From: Eubacteriaceae bacterium
GTDB lineage: Bacteria; Bacillota; Clostridia; Lachnospirales; Lachnospiraceae
Direction of reading: 5' to 3'
DNA length: 17,002 nucleotides
Assembly: GCA_902362455.1 (NCBI GenBank)
Contig: CABIWJ010000016.1
Span: 1 to 17,002 of the forward strand
Part shown: one piece after another, positions 1 through 6,957 of the stretch
How the letters are laid out: every line of letters begins with the position of its first letter
Position numbering within the stretch: the stretch's first letter is position 1
The notes under the pieces: model-generated
What the model was told of the DNA's origin: nothing
What the model saw: only the letters and a program-made list of their open reading frames with translations
Databases searched by the model: none
Program-made: the position numbers and the translations under genes

Positions 1-86
1 CATTTTTGCTTAGTGTTCATATCAATATATTCATCACTAACATTTTCAGGCGATAATTCTTTAACTTCCGGTGCTGTTTTTTCTAT
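1..86. repeat. 86-bp terminal direct repeat, left copy
   Basis: Identical base for base to 16917-17002, the last 86 bases of the window. Both copies lie in the Ig-like coding sequence and are read in the same frame (they encode TAPEVKELSPENVSDEYID plus MNTKQKWIK). The match extends exactly to both window ends, as expected for an overlap of contig ends. Confidence 0.95.
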
Positions 87-2462
87 AACTAACTTATTTT
101 CTGATAATAAAACATAATCACTATTTCCTGCATTATCTGTTAATTTAGCATATATATACTTACTAAGTGTTGTATCCTGTCTCTTGATAGTTACATTAAC
201 TTCATCATCAGATATTTTCACATCAGCAGGATTAATTTTATTCTGTTCTATTTCACTATCCTTAGGTTCATCGATTATACTATCTAATGCATATACTTCT
301 ACATTATTTACTCCGGATATTTCATCTTTTACATAGAAATTTACCTTTACATCGTCATTAGTAAACATCTCATTTCCAATTGGGCTGATTTCCATATCAT
401 TTTTATCTTTAAATGTAGTTTTCTTTTCTGCATCATTTATAACATAAGGTGGCTTTGTATCAATACCAATTTCTTTTGATATATTAGAATTGTCATTTCC
501 TGCGTTATCTCTAGCTTTAACAGATACAATATAATTGTATACTCCACCTATTTTATAATCAGTTGTATACGTGCCTTTTATTTCTATAATTCTATTACCA
601 TCTTTTATGGCTTCTATATTTTCAAGACTAGCCTGCTTATTATTAACTTCTATTTTATAATCTTCCGGTTTATTATTGTAATCACTTACATCAATTCCTG
701 ACTCTTCATCCGTAATTGTAATTTCATATTTAACATTTTTATTAAACCAATTCGAATAAAATGAATTTTCTTTCTTATCTATGCTAATCTTTGGAGCATT
801 CTGTTCAATTATTAATTTTTTATCTGATAAAGCTACATATCTGTAATTTCCCACCTTATCATATAATTTGGCATATACATATTTTTCATAAGCAGCTCTG
901 TCAGGATTAGGTGCAATTATTGTATATGTTGCTACACCGTCGGTAATTTCAGCATTACCACGTCTATTACTGTCGTTTAATAAATCATTAATATCCTCTA
1001 CTGTTCTATTATCTGTATCAATAAATTCATCATATTCATATATTTCTACTTTGTCTATTTCTGAACTTAATTCATCATCTTTTACATTAAATAATATATT
1101 TACATTTTTATTACCATACATATAAAAATCATCTTCATTGGTAATATTTTTAAATTCTACTTTTCCATCTATATATGGTGCATTTTCATCTACATAGATA
1201 ATATCTTTGCTATCATCACTTTCTTCGCTCTTATTATCTGCATTATCAGCAGCCTCTATGACAATTTCATATTTACCATCTATTGGTGTATAATCTTTTA
1301 ACTCGAAACTTCCATTAATGATTTTATTAAAACCATCGTCTGTTGTCTCAATAATATTTTCTGTTTTATTACTTACTTCATTGCCATTAACTTTTATACT
1401 ATATTCTTTTATACCTGAACCATTATCAGATATTTCATAGTTATAACCATATGACTCTATATCTTGAACTTTTATCCATTTTTTACCATCTAATAAACTA
1501 TAGTCATTATTGTTAATTGAAATTGTACATGTTGGATTATCGTTATCCAGTAATAATTTTTTATTACTCAATAATACATAATTTTCCTTACCACATATAT
1601 CTTTAATATATGCACATAGATATCCTCCTGTGTAATATCCTTTTTCCACCATTTCATAATTCAACGTTGTTACCAGTGTAGTATTACTGTTATTAATATT
1701 ATTATATTTTAAAATAATGGACTTATTTTTTATGTCATCTGTACTATTAGTATTTGCAAGATAAAATTCTACAGTTTCAATACTTGATTGATTATTATTA
1801 TTATCTGAATCAGTATCAAATGAAACATTTAACTTATTACCAATTATGTAATTATCTTTTTCTTCAGTAAAACCACTAATTTTGATACTATCATTAATAA
1901 TTTCAGGTGCTTTACTTTCTACATAGATAACCTTTTCTTCAGTACTATCTATATTATTTGCATTTATTGAAGTTACATTTATCACATATTTATCATCCTT
2001 AAGTATGTCTTTTTCTAATTTTATATTATATTCTTTAGATTTTTTCTGATTGTCCTCGTCATATGTAATATTAATTATTTCTGTATTATTAACCTTAATT
2101 ACAGTTTGTACAATATTGCTTTTATCATCTTTTACATTGACTTTGATTCCAGGATTATTGTCTAAGTCATCAACACTTATATAATTTAAACCTTTTTGCT
2201 CATCCTTAATCACTAAAGCATCTAATTCAAATGTTATCTCTGGTTTACCTTTTTCCTGTACATTTCCCGAAGATGACGTATTGCCATCTGAGGCTGTATT
2301 TCCCGAGCTTGAAGTATTACCTTCTGATGCATTGTTACCTGATGTGGCACTGTTTCCAGATGTTGCACCATTATATTCAATTGCTTTGGTAACATTCGGA
2401 ATTCCACATACAAGCATGGTTGCTGCCAATGTGGCTGCCAAAATTCTTCTTTTACTTATCAT
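1..2462 (-). CDS. Giant Ig-like repeat surface protein, N-terminal part (runs off the left edge)
   Basis: An open frame of 820 codons starts at the ATG at 2462-2460 and is still open at position 1. An AAAGGA ribosome site lies 10 nt upstream. Residues 1-27 form a signal peptide (basic MISKRR, hydrophobic core, probable cut after VTKA). Residues 32-67 are six Ser/Gly/Asn-rich hexapeptides, probably a flexible spacer. The rest holds about six Ig-like modules of about 100-130 residues, recognised by SGI/SGV turns near the start and D-N-A-G-N-type motifs near the end of each. The last module runs into TAPEVKELSPENVSDEYID and MNTKQKWIK, which also open the fragment at the right edge. Likely an exported adhesin-like protein; ligand unknown. 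It follows the zinc-ribbon gene by 38 nt, so it is probably the last gene of the operon. It and the 13373-17002 fragment are either one gene on a closed or tandem molecule, or two paralogues. Confidence 0.85.
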   Translation of the reverse strand, partial: MISKRRILAATLAATMLVCGIPNVTKAIEYNGATSGNSATSGNNASEGNTSSSGNTASDGNTSSSGNVQEKGKPEITFELDALVIKDEQKGLNYISVDDLDNNPGIKVNVKDDKSNIVQTVIKVNNTEIINITYDEDNQKKSKEYNIKLEKDILKDDKYVINVTSINANNIDSTEEKVIYVESKAPEIINDSIKISGFTEEKDNYIIGNKLNVSFDTDSDNNNNQSSIETVEFYLANTNSTDDIKNKSIILKYNNINNSNTTLVTTLNYEMVEKGYYTGGYLCAYIKDICGKENYVLLSNKKLLLDNDNPTCTISINNNDYSLLDGKKWIKVQDIESYGYNYEISDNGSGIKEYSIKVNGNEVSNKTENIIETTDDGFNKIINGSFELKDYTPIDGKYEIVIEAADNADNKSEESDDSKDIIYVDENAPYIDGKVEFKNITNEDDFYMYGNKNVNILFNVKDDELSSEIDKVEIYEYDEFIDTDNRTVEDINDLLNDSNRRGNAEITDGVATYTIIAPNPDRAAYEKYVYAKLYDKVGNYRYVALSDKKLIIEQNAPKISIDKKENSFYSNWFNKNVKYEITITDEESGIDVSDYNNKPEDYKIEVNNKQASLENIEAIKDGNRIIEIKGTYTTDYKIGGVYNYIVSVKARDNAGNDNSNISKEIGIDTKPPYVINDAEKKTTFKDKNDMEISPIGNEMFTNDDVKVNFYVKDEISGVNNVEVYALDSIIDEPKDSEIEQNKINPADVKISDDEVNVTIKRQDTTLSKYIYAKLTDNAGNSDYVLLSENKLVIEKTAPEVKELSPENVSDEYIDMNTKQK
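2262..2369 (-). repeat. Hexapeptide repeat (Ser/Thr-rich, ending Gly-Asn) coding for a surface-protein spacer
   Basis: Six in-frame 18-bp units encode GATSGN, SATSGN, NASEGN, TSSSGN, TASDGN and TSSSGN, just after the signal peptide of the Ig-like protein. Such Ser/Thr/Gly spacers usually hold the folded part away from the membrane or wall. The repeat count may vary between strains. Confidence 0.75.
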
Positions 2463-2500
2463 TTCTTTCTGTCCTTTCTCTAATGTTTTATATATTATAT

Positions 2501-3820
2501 TTAGTTATCATATTCTGCTATAACATCATATTCTCCATCTTCATCTAATGTAATAGTTATACTGATTAAGCGATTATTACCATCTACTTTACTTGTTGTA
2601 TTGCAACCATCTGAAAATGCATTCTCTAAATATGTCACAAAACTGTCCTCTCCTCCATAAGATTCGAATATAATTGCTCCATTATCTTTTATATAATATC
2701 TGGCCGGTTCTCCAACATACTCTACAACCGCCTCATTACCTCCATCCATAACTGCCTCTGTTATACAATTCTTAACAGTTTTTACTACTTCATCCAAATT
2801 CTTTGAATCTTCTTCTTTGGTTGCCTCTAAATCAAATTCTTCAGAATCATCATCTTCTTCATATGTTGAATCGTCATTCTCAGAATCTATTGAAATCAGA
2901 TACCATGAATCATTAATTTCAAACATTGTGAACCAATACTGCTCCGTTTCACCAGAATTATCATCTTTAGTTCTATAGGAAATATCTGCCTGTACTCTTT
3001 TAGCTGCGGTTATATGTACAGCTTTGCCATATTCCTCTTTATACATTTGGTTAATCTCTTTGATTGAATATCCAATATCATTTTCTTGTTTAATTATCTT
3101 ATATGTAAAAGTAATATCATCATCATCTGAAATATCTTCATCAAAGCCTTCTTTAAATTCTGTAATAAAATCTTCCATGAATTCTTTAATTTCTTCTTTA
3201 GACGAACTCTCTGTCCACTCTTTTATTTCATCAATAGCTTCTTTGGGCATAAGTGATAACAACTTTTCTGTATCTTTATCATTAACTGATTGAATAAACT
3301 CTTTAACGACATCATTAGAACTTCTGCTTTTATTTTTATTTACCAATAACATTGTCACAGCTATTCCTGATACTATAATAAGTAACATTACCAGACTTAT
3401 TATTACTCCAGTAATTAATCGTTTCTTCTTTCTATTAGGCGAAGCTGTTTTCTTGTTTTTCTTATTTGTCTTATTGTTAATATCGTTTTGTACTGTATAT
3501 GGCTGATTATTATAATACTGTTCACCATATGTGTTAGTACTTATATTACTTTGTTGTCCCGTATAGTATTGATTTACATATTGACTATTTTCATAGTTAT
3601 TTCTATTATTCTCATATCCAGTATATGGTTGATTTAGCCTTTGCTGACCTCCATACATATTTCCATTTGAATTATTCTCATATCCCGAATATGACTGATT
3701 TGAATATTGAGTGTTTCCATATGAATTATTATTCACATAATTTTCTTCCATGGTACTTCCACACCTTGGACAAAACGGTGTTCCGGCACTTACTTCTGCA
3801 CCACATTTTCTACATAACAT
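2501..3820 (-). CDS. Zinc-ribbon single-pass membrane protein with an N/Q/Y-rich linker
   Basis: 439 residues. The start at 3820 has a perfect AGGAGG 8 nt upstream. Residues 3-20 form a four-cysteine zinc ribbon (CRKC, then CPRC; Cys3, 6, 17, 20), common at the N terminus of Clostridial membrane proteins. Residues 25-117 are low complexity, very rich in Asn, Gln, Tyr and Gly, with repeated NQPYTGYENN-like words. A basic stretch (about 118-134) precedes one membrane helix (about 135-160), so the zinc ribbon and linker should be cytoplasmic. The outer part begins with a helical SNDVVKEFIQSVNDKDTEKL stretch like the opening of NTF2-like/DUF4878-type domains, followed by an acidic region and a C-terminal beta-rich segment. 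Function unknown. It lies 25 nt after the small ETT protein and 38 nt before the Ig-like gene, so it belongs to the operon and may support the surface protein. Confidence 0.85.
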   Translation of the reverse strand: MLCRKCGAEVSAGTPFCPRCGSTMEENYVNNNSYGNTQYSNQSYSGYENNSNGNMYGGQQRLNQPYTGYENNRNNYENSQYVNQYYTGQQSNISTNTYGEQYYNNQPYTVQNDINNKTNKKNKKTASPNRKKKRLITGVIISLVMLLIIVSGIAVTMLLVNKNKSRSSNDVVKEFIQSVNDKDTEKLLSLMPKEAIDEIKEWTESSSKEEIKEFMEDFITEFKEGFDEDISDDDDITFTYKIIKQENDIGYSIKEINQMYKEEYGKAVHITAAKRVQADISYRTKDDNSGETEQYWFTMFEINDSWYLISIDSENDDSTYEEDDDSEEFDLEATKEEDSKNLDEVVKTVKNCITEAVMDGGNEAVVEYVGEPARYYIKDNGAIIFESYGGEDSFVTYLENAFSDGCNTTSKVDGNNRLISITITLDEDGEYDVIAEYDN

Positions 3821-3845
3821 ATTTTCTTCCTCCTGTTTATCAATA

Positions 3846-4355
3846 TTAAATGACTATATCCGTATTTATATACACTATATCTCTGATTATAATAAATTCA
3901 TTTGGCATAATATCAGTCTTCTGATATGAATTAACTATTGAGCCGGAGACTACATTGTAAATAGGCCTAACATTATTATTACTATTCAATAATGTGGTTT
4001 CCTCCGTATACAATAAGGTTGTCTCATCATTTGATAATACAGTGGTTTCCTCTATATTATTTTGTGTGATTTTTGAAGTCGGTATTTTACTGGTAATTGG
4101 GACACCACCAATTTTAGATGTCCTGCCCAGTTTTCTTCCTGTATCCTGTGTAATATTTCCAGACGATACATCACTTGTATACGAATTATGTTCATTTATT
4201 TCTTTAATTGCCTTTTTCCTTGATATACCTGTGATGTAGCCAAATACCCGGTTAATCTTTAGTGTAAAAAATAAAATAACAGCGATTACAAGAAAAACTA
4301 CGGCACATATATATCCTATCTGTGAAATCAATCTATATTTATCAACAATATTCAT
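3846..4355 (-). CDS. Small membrane protein with three ETT(V/L)L motifs
   Basis: 169 residues; family not recognised. One membrane helix lies at about residues 13-33, with a basic segment (INRVFGYITGISRKK) after it, so the rest is probably cytoplasmic. Residues 102-125 hold three copies of an 8-residue unit: ETTVL at 103-107, ETTLL at 111-115 and ETTLL at 119-123. The C terminus (MPNEFIIIRDIVYINTDIVI) looks like paired beta strands. The ATG comes 2 nt after the kinase stop codon, and its GGAGG ribosome site lies inside the last codons of the kinase gene, so translation of the two is probably coupled. ETTVL is also found twice next to the FHA domain of the 8676-6958 product. Threonines in ETT motifs are known phosphoacceptors in the mycobacterial FHA protein GarA. 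I infer that this protein is a membrane-bound kinase substrate or FHA docking site. Confidence 0.8.
   Translation of the reverse strand: MNIVDKYRLISQIGYICAVVFLVIAVILFFTLKINRVFGYITGISRKKAIKEINEHNSYTSDVSSGNITQDTGRKLGRTSKIGGVPITSKIPTSKITQNNIEETTVLSNDETTLLYTEETTLLNSNNNVRPIYNVVSGSIVNSYQKTDIMPNEFIIIRDIVYINTDIVI
3981..4052 (-). repeat. Triplet of (D/E)ETT(V/L)L 8-residue units
   Basis: Three consecutive 24-bp in-frame units encode EETTVLSN, DETTLLYT and EETTLLNS. The glutamates are spaced exactly eight residues apart (103, 111, 119). The regular spacing and the matching motif in the FHA protein suggest selected phosphorylation or docking sites, not random low complexity. Confidence 0.7.
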
Positions 4356-4357
4356 AA

Positions 4358-6013
4358 TTAATCCTCCATATAGACTGTATCAATTTTTCTATTGACATAT
4401 TCAAGTCTTGACTCTATATATTTTTTTATCTGTACAATATCTTCCGTCTTATCATCCTGAACACTTCCACTGATAATTTCAACATTATCTAAACAGATAT
4501 TCATCTGATCCTTAGTTACACCATCAGTTTTAAATTCATCTGTATATCCCTCTATTGCATTTAATATCATTTTGCATGAATTAAGTTTAAGATTGTCATT
4601 GACTCCTTTATTCAATATAGCTTCAATTAACTTATCTATGTTTTTCCAATATTCCATATATTCGCCTCTATCAGTAGACTCCGTAATGGAATTCTGAATG
4701 TTTCTTCTGAAATTCGCCATATTGTAAAATATTTCTGCCAAGTCTTTATTACTATCTCTTTTAGACACCTTTCCAAAATAAGTGCATACTGCATCAAATC
4801 TGGAATTATCTTCCTCCATTGTCTCATCGCAATAGTACCAATATAGAATTCCGATGTTATAACATACATCACTGTATCCCAGTTCATCACTTTTTAATGA
4901 CTTCCCATATGTAAGCATAACCTCTTCAATTTCATTCATTTCGGTTCTGGAAAATATTTTGTCATCCTTATATATTTTATTGATTAACTCAAGGTATGCC
5001 TCCTTATCTCCCGGTTTAATCTTTATCGCATCTATATATAAATCGTGTTTTTCATCCATTGTAGAACTTTCTGCCCGCTCTAAAACCGAATCATATTGTT
5101 CTTCTGTTTTGGCAAGTACCAGTTTATTTCCTGTGATACCTGTTGCTACTCCGGCTAAGGATAAACATACCATTGAAGAGAAAGCAATCATCTTTCTCCA
5201 CTGTTTTTTTCTATATTTTTTATCACTCTCATCGCAATGTTCTAAATCATACATTAATTCAGCACAATTCTGATATCTCTTATCTGCATCATGTTCGGTA
5301 CATTTTCTGATAATCTGTTCTAATCCCTCTGACAGCATCATATTACTTGCCCTTATTCCCTGTGCAAACCCACTAACTGTAGGATAATTTCCCGTAACTA
5401 AATGATACAATGTAGCACCAAGACTATATATATCTGTTCTTGCATCTGACTCACTTGTCTTTTCATACTGTTCCGGTGCTGCATATCCGACCGTACCAAG
5501 AGCAATTGTATCTTCCATCTTCATTCCCTTGAATTCTCTTACAGTTCCAAAGTCGAACAATTCAACATTGCCATCTGGTTTACGCATTATATTTGCCGGT
5601 TTCATATCTCTGTAAATTATGTTTTTCTTATGTAAATATCCAAGCACATCGCATAACTGTTTTCCCCATTTAATAACCAGTTCCTGAGGCTGGGCGCCAT
5701 ACTCATCTAACAGTTTTTTCAGTGTAACTCCTTCGATATAATCCATAACTATCAGATAATTATCTTCATTTTCTATAACATCTATAATTTCCGGCATATT
5801 AGGATGTCGACAGTTTTTGAGCAGATTAATCTCAGCTTTAATACCTATACTATTTATAGAAGCATCATTCTGACTATCTTTTCTTACTTCTTTGATTGCC
5901 CATGATTTATTAACACTTTCATTCATAGCCAGATATACAACACTCATACCACCTTTACCTATCTGGTTAAGAATCTTATATTTTCCGTCAATGACTTCAC
6001 CAATCTTTAACAT
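4358..6013 (-). CDS. Transmembrane Ser/Thr protein kinase (Hanks type) with TPR-like outer domain
   Basis: 551 residues. The kinase domain spans about residues 10-260: Gly loop GKGGMSVVY (19-27), ATP-binding Lys41 in AIKEV, helix C Glu61, catalytic loop YRDMKPAN with Asp136, Lys138 and Asn141, metal-binding DFG (154-156), and APE (179-181). All catalytic residues are present. The usual HRD is YRD, an accepted variant that keeps the Arg. Thr169 and Thr174 in the activation segment are candidate autophosphorylation sites. One membrane helix lies at about 275-295. The outer part (about 300-551) is helical and TPR-like, without PASTA repeats, so it is not a PrkC/StkP-type peptidoglycan sensor. 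The start at 6013 has GAGG 5 nt upstream, supplied by the end of an intergenic repeat. The PP2C phosphatase gene lies immediately upstream and an ETT-motif protein immediately downstream. Confidence 0.95.
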   Translation of the reverse strand: MLKIGEVIDGKYKILNQIGKGGMSVVYLAMNESVNKSWAIKEVRKDSQNDASINSIGIKAEINLLKNCRHPNMPEIIDVIENEDNYLIVMDYIEGVTLKKLLDEYGAQPQELVIKWGKQLCDVLGYLHKKNIIYRDMKPANIMRKPDGNVELFDFGTVREFKGMKMEDTIALGTVGYAAPEQYEKTSESDARTDIYSLGATLYHLVTGNYPTVSGFAQGIRASNMMLSEGLEQIIRKCTEHDADKRYQNCAELMYDLEHCDESDKKYRKKQWRKMIAFSSMVCLSLAGVATGITGNKLVLAKTEEQYDSVLERAESSTMDEKHDLYIDAIKIKPGDKEAYLELINKIYKDDKIFSRTEMNEIEEVMLTYGKSLKSDELGYSDVCYNIGILYWYYCDETMEEDNSRFDAVCTYFGKVSKRDSNKDLAEIFYNMANFRRNIQNSITESTDRGEYMEYWKNIDKLIEAILNKGVNDNLKLNSCKMILNAIEGYTDEFKTDGVTKDQMNICLDNVEIISGSVQDDKTEDIVQIKKYIESRLEYVNRKIDTVYMED

Positions 6014-6167
6014 ACTAACCTCATTTCTGAGCGGCTTGTCGCAAAGAGGCGATGCGAAATTCGCACAGGCGATTTCTCATCTGACATAAACGATATTTGC
6101 TTTCGCTCCGAAGCAAATAGCTGTGTGAAAAACAATCGCATCAGCATTATTTTTTCACACTAACCTC
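6014..6167 (-). repeat. Intergenic palindromic repeat element, copy 1
   Basis: This element fills most of the 165-nt gap between the phosphatase and kinase genes. It shares with copy 2 (10729-10849) a stem-loop around GCATCAGCATTATTTT (arms 6123-6132 and 6151-6160) and a second one around AATTCGCACAGGCGATTTC (arms 6051-6060 and 6072-6081, one mismatch). Copy 1 has about 38 extra bases (6084-6121) with another perfect 9-bp hairpin (6094-6102 and 6111-6119). The 9-mer ACTAACCTC occurs at both ends (6014-6022 and 6159-6167). Read on the minus strand it is GAGGTTAGT, and the copy next to the kinase ATG serves as its ribosome site. The flanks may be a target-site duplication or part of the element itself. 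Confidence 0.75.
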
Positions 6168-6178
6168 CAGATATTTTT

Positions 6179-6946
6179 CTAATATGTTCTTATAAATGCT
6201 ACAGAAATATTATCTTTTTCATTTCTAAGCTTATTCATCTCTATTAATGTAGTTCCATTCCGACTCATTATTTCTTCGTTTGTTGAAACCTCCGGTCCAA
6301 GGTAAGCATATATCTCTTCCGGTAAAATAACGTGTCTAAAACCATCTGAGCAGAACATATATACTGTATCCTTTTGCACCTCACCAAAGAACATATCAGG
6401 AATGACAACCTGAGAAGCACCTATGCATTGCAGAAGTATACTTTTTCTAGGATCGTTATCTGCCTGTTCTCTTGTAAGTAATCCTTTTCTGAATTCACTT
6501 TCAACAAGTGTCTGATCTTCAGTAATAACCTTTACTGCACCTTTTAACTCATATGCTCTGGAATCACCCACGTTCATAATGTAATATCTTGTGTCTGTAA
6601 ATAATCCGACACATAATGTGGTTCCAATTGCTATTCCATTTCTTCCACCATATTCACTTAAACGTCTGTTTTCAATAGCAACTATTTTCTCCCATTCACT
6701 TCTGATTACTCCATCAGATAATCCATTTTTAACAAGTGCAGGCAAAGTATTATAAAACCAACCTGAAAATGCATTTACTACGTCTGCACTTGCAACTTCT
6801 CCGAGTGCTAATCCACCCATTCCATCACACATAACAACCATAGCAATATTTCCTATTACAGTTTTAGCAACCTTTATTGTGACACTATCCTGATTAGTTT
6901 CTTTATGAATACCTACATCTGTACATGCAGCCACTAAATATTCCAT
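6179..6946 (-). CDS. PP2C-family Ser/Thr protein phosphatase
   Basis: 255 residues, the normal length of a bacterial single-domain PP2C (PrpC/Stp type), soluble and cytoplasmic. The metal-binding and catalytic motifs are in order: KETNQDS (Asp20), VMCDGMGG (Asp41, Gly42), GTT (108-110), NVGDSRAY (Asp128), CSDG (Asp201) and EKDNIS (Asp245), so it should be active and Mn/Mg dependent. It removes phosphate from Ser/Thr residues and is expected to oppose the kinase encoded next. The start at 6946 has GGAGGC 4 nt upstream. The gene begins 11 nt after the FHA gene stop, so the two are probably co-translated. A palindromic repeat separates it from the kinase gene. Family and motif assignment are firm; the identity of the substrates is inferred from context. 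Confidence 0.95.
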   Translation of the reverse strand: MEYLVAACTDVGIHKETNQDSVTIKVAKTVIGNIAMVVMCDGMGGLALGEVASADVVNAFSGWFYNTLPALVKNGLSDGVIRSEWEKIVAIENRRLSEYGGRNGIAIGTTLCVGLFTDTRYYIMNVGDSRAYELKGAVKVITEDQTLVESEFRKGLLTREQADNDPRKSILLQCIGASQVVIPDMFFGEVQKDTVYMFCSDGFRHVILPEEIYAYLGPEVSTNEEIMSRNGTTLIEMNKLRNEKDNISVAFIRTY

Positions 6947-6957
6947 TCAAGCCTCCA

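Noticed and set aside
2262..2462. Lipoprotein signal in the surface protein (Cys19 in MLVCG)
   Set aside because: Residues before the Cys (L-V) do not fit a lipobox; the ordinary cut after VTKA fits better.
2494..2522. TATAAT between the zinc-ribbon and surface-protein genes as an internal promoter
   Set aside because: The -10 is good, but the hexamer at the right distance (TATAGC) matches TTGACA at only two of six positions, and AT-rich sequence gives such matches by chance.
2281..2523. Plus-strand 80-codon open frame
   Set aside because: Lies opposite the signal peptide and hexapeptide repeats of the surface protein; its Pro/Leu/Val repeats are the antisense of the SGN units.
4636..4890. 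Minus-strand 84-codon frame inside the kinase gene
   Set aside because: Shifted frame inside the intact kinase coding sequence; composition is not protein-like.
6014..6178. Intergenic hairpins as transcription terminators or a CRISPR array
   Set aside because: They lie between clearly co-oriented operon genes, the stems are not followed by a U-run, and there are only two dispersed copies without spacers.
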